DNA of 64,000 bases from Clostridium_AD sp050717635. GTDB taxonomy: Bacteria; Bacillota; Clostridia; Clostridiales; Clostridiaceae. Below the pieces are notes generated by a model. The model was not told the origin of the DNA. It searched no databases and worked only from the letters and a program-made list of their open reading frames with translations. The stretch covers positions 28,190-92,189 of the forward strand of contig NZ_JBOITO010000037.1 in the NCBI RefSeq assembly GCF_050717635.1, written 5' to 3'. Made by a program: the position numbers and the translations under genes. Positions 44,801 through 53,035 of this stretch are shown piece by piece (within the stretch, counting starts at the first letter, position 1; every line of letters starts with the position of its first letter).

Positions 44801-45428
44801 TTCTTATACTTCTAATTCTCTTTTGTCCTGAACTAGTTTTTAAATCTTCTTTAAGTTCCTTAGATAATTCTTCTAAATTTATATCTTTTAAGAGTACTTT
44901 TACAGATTCCGCACCCATACCAGCTACAAAACTATCGCTACCAAATTTATCAATAGCTTCTCTAAATTCTTTTTCACTAAGGATTTGTTTTTTAAGTAAA
45001 GACGTTTCTTTTGGATCTAATACTACATAGCAAGCAAAATAAAGAATTTTTTCAAGGGATCTAGGTGACATATCTAATATTAGTCCCATACGAGATGGTA
45101 TTCCTTTGAAATACCAAATGTGAGATACTGGGGCAGCAAGTTCAATATGCCCCATTCTTTCACGTCTAACTTTAGATTTCGTAACTTCAACACCACATCT
45201 ATCACAAACTATTCCCTTATATCTTACTCTCTTATACTTACCACAGTGACATTCCCAATCTTTAATTGGTCCAAATATTCTTTCACAAAAGAGTCCGTCT
45301 CTTTCTGGTTTTAAAGTTCTATAATTTATAGTTTCAGGTTTTTTAACTTCACCTTTTGACCATTCTCTGATTTGCTCTGGTGATGCTAATCCTATTTGAA
45401 TAGCATCGAAATTATTAAATTCAAACAA
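41895..45428 (-). CDS. rpoC: RNA polymerase beta' subunit
   Basis: The 1177-aa subunit has the N-terminal zinc site (CHCGKYKR and VCDRCG near 58-77), the catalytic NADFDGDQM near 445, the bridge-helix region and a second zinc site with C...CAHCYG near 880. GEPGTQLTMRTFHTGG marks the trigger-loop side. Length is normal for Firmicutes. It lies 20 bp after rpoB. Confidence 0.98.
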   Translation of the reverse strand: MFEFNNFDAIQIGLASPEQIREWSKGEVKKPETINYRTLKPERDGLFCERIFGPIKDWECHCGKYKRVRYKGIVCDRCGVEVTKSKVRRERMGHIELAAPVSHIWYFKGIPSRMGLILDMSPRSLEKILYFACYVVLDPKETSLLKKQILSEKEFREAIDKFGSDSFVAGMGAESVKVLLKDINLEELSKELKEDLKTSSGQKRIRSIRRLDVSESFRKSKNKPEWMIIDVIPVIPPDLRPMVQLDGGRFATSDLNDLYRRVINRNNRLKKLLDLGAPDIIVRNEKRMLQEAVDALIDNGRRGRPVTGPGNRPLKSLSDMLKGKQGRFRQNLLGKRVDYSGRSVIVVGPDLQMYQCGLPKEMALELFKPFVMKKLVGSGVAHNIKSAKRMVERVMPQVWDVLEEVITDHPVLLNRAPTLHRLGIQAFQPVLVEGRAIKLHPLVCTAYNADFDGDQMAVHVPLSVEAQAESRFLMLAAHNIMKPSDGKPVCVPTQDMVLGAYYLTIDKDGAKGEGRAFSSPDEVIMAYSVKDIDIHAKIKVKMTGIVNGVSMTGIIDTTPGKLIFNETIPQDLGFIDRSIPGNELKFEIDFLVSKKNLGSIIDKCYLKYGPSETSKMLDLIKAKGYHYSTIGAITVATSDMVVPEAKKALLKDADETVDKIEKMYRRGFISEEERYQRVIEKWTKTTEDVANALMDSLDKFNPIFMMADSGARGSKSQIKQLAGMRGLMANPSGKIIELPIRASFRDGLDVLEYFISTHGARKGNADTALKTADSGYLTRRLVDVCQDVIVRHEDCGTTEGFEVSEIRDGSEVIEQLIERLTGRYTAEDIIHPKTGKIIVSKNEYMDIHLAEEVQNAGVKKVMIRSVFTCKAKIGVCAHCYGMNMATSQKINIGEAVGIIAAQSIGEPGTQLTMRTFHTGGVAGSDITQGLPRVEELFEARKPKGLAIVSDANGSVKMEDTKKKRVVIVISDSGEEFSYDIPFGSRLKVANGDKIEAGDEIIDGSVNPHDILRIKGVNGVKNYLSSEVQKVYRLQGVDINDKHLEVVVRQMTRKVKVEESGDTELLPGNLVDIFAFEDANAKVEAEGGVPAQGKISLLGITKAALATDSFLSAASFQETTRVLTDAAIKGKIDPLLGLKENVIIGKLIPAGTGMTRYRTIKINTEDDEKVEIENDLEV

Positions 45429-45448
45429 GGGTTCATCCTCCCTTCATA

Positions 45449-48400
45449 TTAATGTTCATCATTAAAATCATTTAATTCTAAATCTTCACCAAACTCTTCT
45501 AACGGTATCTCATCGTAATTAATATCAACATCTGTTTCTTCGTCTTCATCTGCAAGTTCAACGTACTCTTCCGTTGGAGTTTCAGGAACTACATCTTCTG
45601 AACCTTCAATGTTAACATTTAAATTTAACTCTTCTATTTCATCATCAACGGATTCTTTTAATTTAATTTCCTCTAATTCATCAGTAAGTACTTTAACATT
45701 TAAACACAGTGCTTGCAATTCTTTTATAAGAACTTTAAAAGATTCAGGTACACCAGGTTCTGGAATATTCTCACCTTTTACTATAGCTTCATATGTTTTA
45801 ACTCTACCTACGACATCATCAGACTTAACCGTTAGAATTTCTTGTAATGTATGAGCTGACCCATATGCTTCTAATGCCCAAACTTCCATCTCACCAAATC
45901 TTTGACCACCAAACTGTGCTTTACCACCTAATGGTTGTTGAGTTACTAGCGAATATGGTCCTGTGGATCTAGCATGTATTTTATCATCTACTAAATGATG
46001 TAACTTCAAGATATACATATATCCAACAGTTACTCTGCTATCAAATGCATCTCCTGTTCTACCATCATATAAGTCAGTTTTTCCATCTGCATCATATCCT
46101 GCTTTTACAAGGCACGCTTCAATTTCTTCTTCTTGTGCACCATCAAATACTGGTGTTGCAATATGCCATCCAAGCTCACTAGCTGCCCATCCTAAGTGGA
46201 CTTCTAATACTTGACCTATATTCATACGTGATGGAACTCCTAGTGGATTTAGGCAAATTTGAAGTGCCCTTCCGTCAGGTAAAAACGGCATATCTTCTAT
46301 TGGTAATACTCTTGAGATAACCCCTTTATTACCATGTCTTCCGGCCATCTTATCACCTACAGATATTTTTCTTTTTTGAGCTATATAACATCTAACTAGT
46401 TCATTTACACCTGGTGGAAGTTCGTCACCATTTTCTCTAGTGAACACTTTAACGTCAACTATTATTCCAGCTTCGCCATGTGGCACTCTAAGGGACGTAT
46501 CTCTTACTTCTCTTGCTTTTTCACCAAATATAGCCCTTAATAATCTTTCCTCAGCGGTAAGTTCTGTTTCACCCTTAGGAGTTACTTTTCCAACTAAGAT
46601 ATCTCCAGCTCGTATTTCTGCACCTATCCTTATTATTCCACGATCATCTATGTCTTTAAGTGCATCTTCTCCAACGTTTGGGATATCTCTTGTAATTTCT
46701 TCTGGTCCAAGCTTTGTATCTCTTGCATCAGATTCATATTCTTCAATATGAACTGAAGTAAATATATCATCACGAACAAGTTCCTCAGATATTAGCATTG
46801 CATCCTCATAGTTATAACCTTCCCAAGTTACAAACCCAATACGGATATTCTTACCTAATGCTATTTCTCCAAGATCTGTTGAAGGTCCATCAGCTATAAC
46901 ACTATTTACTTCAACCTTTTCACCTTTATTAACTATAGGTCGTTGATTTATACATGTACCTTGATTAGACCTTTTAAACTTAAGTATTTTATAAACATCT
47001 AATTCATTGTCTGAATCTCTTCTTACCCTAACTTCATTAGCACTTACATACTCAACCACACCTGCATTTTTGGCTTTAGGAAGAACACCTGAATCTACTG
47101 CGGCTCTGTATTCTATACCAGTAGCTACATATGGTGCTTGTGCTTTAAGTAGCGGTACTGCTTGACGTTGCATGTTAGATCCCATTAATGCACGACTGGC
47201 ATCATCATTTTCAAGAAAGGGAATCATTGCTGTAGCAACTGAAACTATCTGTCTTGGTGATATATCCATAAGGTCTACTTCTTCTCTTGGAACAACCATT
47301 ACTTCATGCTTAGCTCTTACAGTAATTTTTTTATCTGTAAAAGTACCATCTTCATTAATTGGTTCACTAGCCTGTGCTACTAAGTAATTATCCTCTTCAT
47401 CCGCAGTCATATACCTAATTACGTTTGTAACTATTGATGTTTTCTTATCTATAACCCTATAAGGAGTTTCAATAAAGCCATATTCATTAACTTTACCGTA
47501 ACTTGCAAGTGAGTTAATAAGTCCTATATTGGGTCCTTCTGGCGTTTCTATAGGACACATTCTGCCATAGTGTGAGTAATGAACATCTCTAACTTCAAAC
47601 CCAGCACGTTCTCTAGAAAGCCCACCTGGTCCTAGTGCAGATAATCTTCTTTTATTGGTAAGTTCTGATAATGGATTTGTTTGATCCATAAATTGAGATA
47701 GTTGCGAACTTCCAAAAAATTCTTTTATAGCCGCAGCTACTGGCCTTATGTTTATAAGGGCTTGTGGTGTTATGCCTTCCTGGTCTTGAATTGTCATTCT
47801 TTCCTTTACAACTCTTTCCATTCTAGACAAGCCAATTCTAAATTGGTTCTGCAAAAGTTCTCCTACAGATCTAATTCTTCTATTTCCTAAATGATCAATA
47901 TCATCAATATAACCGATATCATAAGTTAGTCCTAACTCGTAGCTCACTGTAGCATACATATCATCTTTAATTATATGTTTTGGTATTAATCTACTTTTAT
48001 TAATTTTTATTTGTTCTTTAATTGATTCTTCATCAGTATTATTATCTAATATCTCTTTTAATGTTGGATAATGAACCATTTCTCTTATTTTAAGGTCAGA
48101 AATGTCAAAGTTTATTACTTTGTTGATGTTAACAAAATTGTTACCTATAACTCTTATCACTTTATCCTCAACTTGAAGATCTACTACATTAATTCCCAAA
48201 TTTTGAATATCTAGAGCAATTTCTCTGTCTATCTTTTGGTCTTTTTCAACTATAACTTCACCAGTTACAGGGTTCACAATATTCTCAGCAGAAATTTGGT
48301 TTGCAATTCTGTGATTAATTGCTAGCTTCTTATTAAATTTATATCTACCAACTCTTGACAAATCATATCTTTTCGCATCAAAAAATAATGAATCAATGAG

Positions 48401-49162
48401 AGATACAGCACTATCTACTGTAGGTGGTTCACCCGGTCTTAATCTCTTATATATTTCTATTAATGCTTCTTCTCTTGTTTTAGTGTTGTCTTTTTCAATT
48501 GATGCATTTAATCTTTCTTCTTCACCTAATAACTCATGTAAGTCTAAATCACTACCATTATCCATCATAGCTCTAGCCAAAACACTTATAGGAAGTTTTC
48601 TTGTCTTGTCAATTCTAATATACACAATATCATTAGAATCTGTTTCATACTCAAGCCAAGCTCCTCTATTTGGAATTACCGTTGCAGAGTAAAGTTTCTT
48701 TCCTGTTTTATCAACGGAATAGTTGTAGTAAACCCCTGGTGACCTAACCAATTGACTTACTATAACTCTTTCTGCACCATTGATAACAAATGTCCCTTGG
48801 TCTGTCATAAGCGGGAAATCTCCCATAAAGACTTCTTGCTCTTTGATTTCACCAGTTTCATTGTTACGCAATCTAACCTTAACTTTTAAAGGTGCTGCAT
48901 AAGTTGTATCTCTTTCCTTACATTGTTCTTCAGAGTACTTAATATTATCCTTGTCAAGTTTGTATCCTACAAACTCCAGAACGAGATTTCCCGTATAATC
49001 TTGAATAGGATTTACATCATCAAAAACCTCTTGAAGTCCCTCTTCTAGAAACCATTTATAAGAGTCTAACTGTATCTCAATTAAATTTGGCATATCAGTT
49101 ACTTCTCTTATTTTAGAAAAACTCATTCTTGTTCTTTTACCTAATTGGACAGGATGTACCAT
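45449..49162 (-). CDS. rpoB: RNA polymerase beta subunit
   Basis: The 1237-aa subunit shows the rifampicin region (FFGSSQLSQFMDQTNPLSEL and KRRLSALGPGGL), GRMCPIETPEGPNIGLI and the C-terminal FGGQRFGEMEVWALEAYG. The rifampicin region has no obvious resistance change. The tail is strongly acidic (last ~60 residues). It has its own promoter and a hairpin in its leader. Confidence 0.98.
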   Translation of the reverse strand: MVHPVQLGKRTRMSFSKIREVTDMPNLIEIQLDSYKWFLEEGLQEVFDDVNPIQDYTGNLVLEFVGYKLDKDNIKYSEEQCKERDTTYAAPLKVKVRLRNNETGEIKEQEVFMGDFPLMTDQGTFVINGAERVIVSQLVRSPGVYYNYSVDKTGKKLYSATVIPNRGAWLEYETDSNDIVYIRIDKTRKLPISVLARAMMDNGSDLDLHELLGEEERLNASIEKDNTKTREEALIEIYKRLRPGEPPTVDSAVSLIDSLFFDAKRYDLSRVGRYKFNKKLAINHRIANQISAENIVNPVTGEVIVEKDQKIDREIALDIQNLGINVVDLQVEDKVIRVIGNNFVNINKVINFDISDLKIREMVHYPTLKEILDNNTDEESIKEQIKINKSRLIPKHIIKDDMYATVSYELGLTYDIGYIDDIDHLGNRRIRSVGELLQNQFRIGLSRMERVVKERMTIQDQEGITPQALINIRPVAAAIKEFFGSSQLSQFMDQTNPLSELTNKRRLSALGPGGLSRERAGFEVRDVHYSHYGRMCPIETPEGPNIGLINSLASYGKVNEYGFIETPYRVIDKKTSIVTNVIRYMTADEEDNYLVAQASEPINEDGTFTDKKITVRAKHEVMVVPREEVDLMDISPRQIVSVATAMIPFLENDDASRALMGSNMQRQAVPLLKAQAPYVATGIEYRAAVDSGVLPKAKNAGVVEYVSANEVRVRRDSDNELDVYKILKFKRSNQGTCINQRPIVNKGEKVEVNSVIADGPSTDLGEIALGKNIRIGFVTWEGYNYEDAMLISEELVRDDIFTSVHIEEYESDARDTKLGPEEITRDIPNVGEDALKDIDDRGIIRIGAEIRAGDILVGKVTPKGETELTAEERLLRAIFGEKAREVRDTSLRVPHGEAGIIVDVKVFTRENGDELPPGVNELVRCYIAQKRKISVGDKMAGRHGNKGVISRVLPIEDMPFLPDGRALQICLNPLGVPSRMNIGQVLEVHLGWAASELGWHIATPVFDGAQEEEIEACLVKAGYDADGKTDLYDGRTGDAFDSRVTVGYMYILKLHHLVDDKIHARSTGPYSLVTQQPLGGKAQFGGQRFGEMEVWALEAYGSAHTLQEILTVKSDDVVGRVKTYEAIVKGENIPEPGVPESFKVLIKELQALCLNVKVLTDELEEIKLKESVDDEIEELNLNVNIEGSEDVVPETPTEEYVELADEDEETDVDINYDEIPLEEFGEDLELNDFNDEH

Positions 49163-49193
49163 CAGCTTTCACCCCTTGCATAAACTAAAATAA

Positions 49194-49231
49194 CCAAAAA
49201 CACACCTTCCCCTAGGACTTTGTGTTTCTGG
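49194..49231 (-). promoter_or_regulatory. Leader hairpin of rpoB
   Basis: CCAGAAACACA pairs with TGTGTTTTTGG (11 bp, one G-U) around a 16-nt loop rich in G. It lies about 30 nt before the rpoB start codon and is not followed by a T run, so it is more likely a translational or stability element than a terminator. Confidence 0.55.
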
Positions 49232-49321
49232 ATTCACACATTTCTTCATATCATTCTAACCAAAATTGTTAATTTTATTCACATTTATTTGCTAAACTAC
49301 TGAATTTCCATGCATTATGAT

Positions 49322-49350
49322 ATATTAACATAATTATAATTGTCTGTCAA
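49322..49350 (-). promoter_or_regulatory. rpoBC promoter
   Basis: TTGACA (49345-49350) and TAATAT (49322-49327) with a 17-bp spacer on the minus strand, just after the rplL terminator. Confidence 0.85.
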
Positions 49351-49361
49351 TATAACATTTT

Positions 49362-49394
49362 GAAAAAAAGAGCACTTTTATGTAAAAGTGCCCC
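49362..49394 (-). terminator. Terminator/attenuator after rplL
   Basis: GCACTTTTA pairs with TAAAAGTGC (49372-49391) and is followed by CTTTTTTTC on the minus strand. It allows rplJL to be made in excess over rpoBC. Confidence 0.88.
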
Positions 49395-49409
49395 TATTTT
49401 TAAATATAA

Positions 49410-49769
49410 TTATTTTATTTCTGCGCCGCCGCCAACTTCTTCTATCTTAGCTTTCATTGCTTCAGCGTCATCTTTAGTTATACCTTCTTTAACTGCTTTA
49501 GGAGCTCCATCAACTACATCTTTAGCTTCTTTGAGTCCTAGTCCAGTTAATTCTCTAACAACTTTAATAACTTTAATTTTGTTAGGGCCTGCACTAGTTA
49601 AAATAACGTCAAATTCAGTTTTTTCTTCAACAGCAGCTGTAGCAGCTCCTGCAGCAGCAACTGGTGCTGAAGCACTTACGCCAAATTCCTCTTCGCAAGT
49701 TTTTACTAATTCATTTAATTCTAAAACACTCATATCTTTTATAGCTTGAATAATTTCTTCTCTTGTCAT
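49410..49769 (-). CDS. rplL: 50S ribosomal protein L7/L12
   Basis: The 119-aa product has the N-terminal dimerization helix, an Ala-rich hinge (VAAAGAATAAVEEKTEF) and the C-terminal factor-binding domain (IKVIKVVRELTGLGLKEAKD). It is the multi-copy stalk protein. Confidence 0.97.
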   Translation of the reverse strand: MTREEIIQAIKDMSVLELNELVKTCEEEFGVSASAPVAAAGAATAAVEEKTEFDVILTSAGPNKIKVIKVVRELTGLGLKEAKDVVDGAPKAVKEGITKDDAEAMKAKIEEVGGGAEIK

Positions 49770-49881
49770 TATAAATGCACCTCCGAATTTTTTTCATATA
49801 TATATATCTTAGCCTTCACAAAAGGCTATATTGGAATCAATTAAAATAAACTACTATGTATTCAGCCTAATACTTAAAATC

Positions 49882-50382
49882 TTACTCAGCTAATTCTTTT
49901 TGTTCTTTAATTGAGTTCAATAGGTAAGCAAAATTTGATAATGGAGCTTTGAAGCTTCCAAGTAATCTTGCAATAAGAACATCTCTTGGTGGTATTGCTG
50001 CTAATTCATTAATCTTAGCGCCATCAAATACTTGACCTTGAATTATACCTGCTTTAAGCTCTAATTTTTTATGTGTTTTTGCAAACTCATTTAAAACTCT
50101 AGCTGCAGCAGTTGGATCTTCATATCCAAAAGCTATTGATATAGGTCCTTGAAGATGTTCTACAATACCTTCAATTCCTAATTCTCTAGCTGCAAGAATA
50201 ACTAAAGTATTTTTGTAAACTTTATATTCTACTCCAGCTTCTCTAAGACTTTTTCTTAATAATGTATCATCTTCTACATTTAGTCCTTGATACTCACTAA
50301 GTACTAATCCTTGGGCTTTTTCTAATTTTTCTTTTATCTCTGCTACTTTTGCTTCTTTTAATTGTCTATTATTACTTATCAC
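49882..50382 (-). CDS. rplJ: 50S ribosomal protein L10
   Basis: The 166-aa stalk base has KAQGLVLSEYQGLNVEDDT-like opening and GPISIAFGYEDPTAAARV. It binds L7/L12 dimers. The start is ATG or the nearby GTG after AAGGAGGTG; the leader in front controls it. Confidence 0.96.
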   Translation of the reverse strand: MISNNRQLKEAKVAEIKEKLEKAQGLVLSEYQGLNVEDDTLLRKSLREAGVEYKVYKNTLVILAARELGIEGIVEHLQGPISIAFGYEDPTAAARVLNEFAKTHKKLELKAGIIQGQVFDGAKINELAAIPPRDVLIARLLGSFKAPLSNFAYLLNSIKEQKELAE

Positions 50383-50589
50383 TGTGTATCCACCTCCTTA
50401 CAGTTTTTAACTGCTTTATATAAAAAATTAGGTCCCTCCGCAGAAACGAAGAGACCTAATATCCGTACAAAAGTACATTTATTGGAATCCTCGGTAGGCA
50501 TGTTGTCTTTTACGCTTTCGCACCTACTATCTACGGAATAAAATCTATTTTACTTTAAGCATTGTATCATGCCTAAATTGATTTGTCAA
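50383..50589 (-). promoter_or_regulatory. rplJ promoter and L10 leader with attenuator
   Basis: TTGACA (50584-50589) and TACAAT (50561-50566), 17-bp spacer, lie right after the rplA stop. The ~150-nt leader contains a bulged hairpin region (about 50470-50545) and then a terminator stem ATTAGGTC/GACCTAAT (50427-50460) followed by TTTTTTA. This is the layout of the Firmicute L10 leader, where L10(L12)4 favours termination. Confidence 0.85.
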
Positions 50590-50591
50590 TG

Positions 50592-51281
50592 CTAGTCTAA
50601 CACTTTAGATTGGTTAACCTTTACTCCAGGTCCCATAGTACTTGAAACTGTTACTGATTTTAAGTATTGGCCCTTAGCTGCTGATGGTTTAGCTTTAACT
50701 ACTGCTTCCATTAATGCATGGAAGTTTTCAACTAATTTTTCAGCGCCAAAAGATTTTTTACCAAGTGGTACATGAACTATACAAGTTTTATCAACTCTAT
50801 ACTCAACTTTACCAGCTTTGATTTCAGCTATTGCTTTAGAAACATCAAATGTAACTGTTCCTGATTTTGGATTTGGCATTAATCCCTTAGGTCCAAGCAC
50901 CCTACCTAATTTACCAACTACACCCATCATATCTGGAGTAGCAACAACAACATCAAATCCAAACCAATTATCCTTTTGGATTCTTTCAACTAATTCATCA
51001 GTTCCAACAAAATCAGCTCCTGCAAGTTCTGCTTCTTTAGCTTTTTCGCCTTTAGCGAAAACTAATACTCTAACTACTTTACCTGTTCCATGAGGAAGCA
51101 CTACTGCACCCCTAACTTGTTGATCTGCATGTCTTGGATCAACACCAAGGCTTACAGCAAGTTCTATAGTTTCATCAAATTTAGCTTTAGATGTTTTTAC
51201 TACAAGTTCCATAGCTTCTGCTGGTGTATATAGAGCAGTCTTATCAATAAGTTTAGCGCTCTCTATGTAATTTTTTCCCAT
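50592..51281 (-). CDS. rplA: 50S ribosomal protein L1
   Basis: The 229-aa product has KTSKAKFDETIELAVSLGVD, LGRVLGPKGLMPNPKSGT and the C-terminal VTVSSTMGPGVKVN. It forms the mobile L1 stalk and in E. coli represses the L11 operon by binding its mRNA. Confidence 0.97.
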   Translation of the reverse strand: MGKNYIESAKLIDKTALYTPAEAMELVVKTSKAKFDETIELAVSLGVDPRHADQQVRGAVVLPHGTGKVVRVLVFAKGEKAKEAELAGADFVGTDELVERIQKDNWFGFDVVVATPDMMGVVGKLGRVLGPKGLMPNPKSGTVTFDVSKAIAEIKAGKVEYRVDKTCIVHVPLGKKSFGAEKLVENFHALMEAVVKAKPSAAKGQYLKSVTVSSTMGPGVKVNQSKVLD

Positions 51282-51297
51282 ATTAATATCCTCCTTC

Positions 51298-51324
51298 GTG
51301 GTAATAACGGTTTTTACCTCCCAC
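51298..51324 (-). promoter_or_regulatory. L1-type RNA motif before rplA
   Basis: On the minus strand GTGGGAGGTAAAAACCG then ACCAC forms a short stem with GTGG/CCAC outer and GG/CC inner pairs, directly before the GGAGG of rplA. The same motif occurs before rplK, so both are good candidates for L1 binding and autoregulation. Confidence 0.6.
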
Positions 51325-51339
51325 CTGATTAGTGAAAAA

Positions 51340-51765
51340 TTATTCTTCTACAAGTATTCCCATACTTCTTGCTGTTCCTGCTATCATACTCATTGCAGCT
51401 TCAATTGTTGCTGCATTTAAGTCTGGCATCTTAAGTTCTGCTATTTCTCTTACTTTTTCTTTAGAAACTGTAGCGATCTTAGTTTTGTTCGGAACACCAG
51501 AACCACTTTCAAGTCCAACTGCTTTCTTTAATAATATAGCTGCTGGTGGAGTTTTTAGTATGAAACTAAAAGATCTATCTTGATATACTGTTATAACTAC
51601 TGGTGTTATCATACCTGCTTGATCAGCAGTTTTTGCATTGAATTCTTTACAGAATCCCATGATATTAACACCGTGTTGTCCAAGTGCTGGTCCAACTGGT
51701 GGTGCTGGAGTTGCTTTTCCTGCAGGAAGTTGAAGTTTTATCATTCCTGTTATTTTCTTAGCCAT
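51340..51765 (-). CDS. rplK: 50S ribosomal protein L11
   Basis: The 141-aa product has LQLPAGKATPAPPVGPALGQ and the rRNA-binding C-terminal domain with GTARSMGI. It forms the GTPase-associated centre. Confidence 0.97.
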   Translation of the reverse strand: MAKKITGMIKLQLPAGKATPAPPVGPALGQHGVNIMGFCKEFNAKTADQAGMITPVVITVYQDRSFSFILKTPPAAILLKKAVGLESGSGVPNKTKIATVSKEKVREIAELKMPDLNAATIEAAMSMIAGTARSMGILVEE

Positions 51766-51785
51766 GAGTTTATACCTCCTATATT

Positions 51786-51814
51786 GTGGTAATGCGGATT
51801 AAAAATCCTCCCAC
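51786..51814 (-). promoter_or_regulatory. L1-type RNA motif before rplK
   Basis: On the minus strand GTGGGAGGATTTTTAATCCG then ACCAC has the same GTGG...CCAC and GG...CC pairing as the copy before rplA, placed about 10 nt before the rplK ribosome-binding site. Confidence 0.6.
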
Positions 51815-51821
51815 TTAGTAC

Positions 51822-52343
51822 CTAGTCTAATTTTTGTATTTGATTAAATTCTAGTTCAACTGGAGTTTCCCTGCCAAACATATTTATAAGTGCTTTAACT
51901 TTATGCTTTTCTAAATGAATTTCTTGTATTAGTGCAACAAATCCTTCTAGAGGTCCAAAAGTAACTTGGATGTTCTCACCTATTTCGTAATTAGAAACTA
52001 TATTTTTTTCTGCTATTCCCATAGTTCTAACTTCTTCTTCAGTAAGAGCAACCGGTTTAGATCCTGGTCCTACAAATCCAGTTACCCCTCTAGTATTTCT
52101 GACTATATACCATGATTCATCCGTCATAAGCATTTTAACCATTACATATCCCGGAAACACTTTTTTAAAAGTTATTTTTTGTTTACCATCTTTTTCTTCT
52201 ACAACCTCTTCCATAGGAACTTGAATGTCGTGTACAAACTCTTCAAGATTTCTATTTTCAATTGCTTTTTCTAGGTTAACTTTAACTTTATTCTCATAAC
52301 CAGAATATGTATGTACAACATACCATTTAGCTTTATCTGCCAT
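51822..52343 (-). CDS. nusG: Transcription factor NusG
   Basis: The 173-aa product has the NGN domain (KWYVVHTYSGYENKVKVNLE, FPGYVMVKM) and a C-terminal KOW domain (GENIQVTFGPLEGFVALI). It binds RNA polymerase beta' and affects pausing and coupling. Confidence 0.97.
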   Translation of the reverse strand: MADKAKWYVVHTYSGYENKVKVNLEKAIENRNLEEFVHDIQVPMEEVVEEKDGKQKITFKKVFPGYVMVKMLMTDESWYIVRNTRGVTGFVGPGSKPVALTEEEVRTMGIAEKNIVSNYEIGENIQVTFGPLEGFVALIQEIHLEKHKVKALINMFGRETPVELEFNQIQKLD

Positions 52344-52387
52344 ATCTCAAGGGTGGACTAATCCGTCCCCTACCTCCTTCCTTTACC

Positions 52388-52612
52388 TTAATTAAAGATT
52401 AGTTTATAGAGGTTATTAAAACCATAATCCAACAAAGCCACAAATACTACAAAAAGAAAAGAAAAACCTACAACTGCAATGGTTGTTTTTTTAATATCTT
52501 TTTTTGCAGGCCAAGTTATTCTTTTCGCCTCTGCTTTAAGTTCCTTGAAAAAATTTACTAATCCTTTTTGGTTTGGTTTGTTCTTCGCTTTAAGATTCCC
52601 ATTAACAGCCAT
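52388..52612 (-). CDS. secE: Preprotein translocase subunit SecE
   Basis: The 74-aa product has FFKELKAEAKRITWPAKKD and one C-terminal membrane helix, as in single-span SecE. The ATG of MAVNGNLK is chosen because GGGGGAT lies 7 nt upstream; a TTG six codons earlier has no site. It lies between rpmG and nusG. Confidence 0.95.
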   Translation of the reverse strand: MAVNGNLKAKNKPNQKGLVNFFKELKAEAKRITWPAKKDIKKTTIAVVGFSFLFVVFVALLDYGFNNLYKLIFN

Positions 52613-52650
52613 TTTATTCACATCCCCCAACGTTTTGTGCTTATGCTGTA

Positions 52651-52800
52651 TTATTTTGTTTCTTTATGAAGTGTATGTTTGTGGCAGAACTTACAGTATT
52701 TTTTCATTTCTATTCTATCTGGGTTATTCTTTTTGTTTTTCATTGAATTGTAATTTCTCTGCTTACAATCAGTACATGCTAAAGTTACTTTTACTCTCAC
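52651..52800 (-). CDS. rpmG: 50S ribosomal protein L33 (zinc form)
   Basis: A 49-aa product with ACTDCKQRNY and YCKFCHKHTLHKETK, giving the two CxxC pairs of the zinc-binding L33 form. The start is GTG with GGGAGGTG 7 nt upstream. It precedes secE. Confidence 0.95.
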   Translation of the reverse strand: MRVKVTLACTDCKQRNYNSMKNKKNNPDRIEMKKYCKFCHKHTLHKETK

Positions 52801-52891
52801 AATCTACACCTCCCGGTTTTTCATCTATTTAAGAAAGCTCATGCTTAATAAGCATTATACCATCTTTAGCATTATTTTATTTCACTTAAAC

Positions 52892-52920
52892 AATTTATCA
52901 CAACTTAATACATATGTCAA
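52892..52920 (-). promoter_or_regulatory. Promoter of rpmG-secE-nusG-rplKA
   Basis: TTGACA (52915-52920) and TAAATT (52892-52897) with a 17-bp spacer. A second possible start is an extended -10, TGGTATAAT, about 35 bp downstream, followed by a short palindrome (TGCTTAATAAGCA). The rest of 52921-53035 holds no gene. Confidence 0.75.
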
Positions 52921-53035
52921 TAAATTAGTTTAAGATGACTTTTCATTAAACGTTACTTTTACTTCTAATTCTCAATGGATATCTTTTTTTTAGAAGCATT
53001 AAGCAACTCCTAATCTTATTTTATACTTCACAGCA

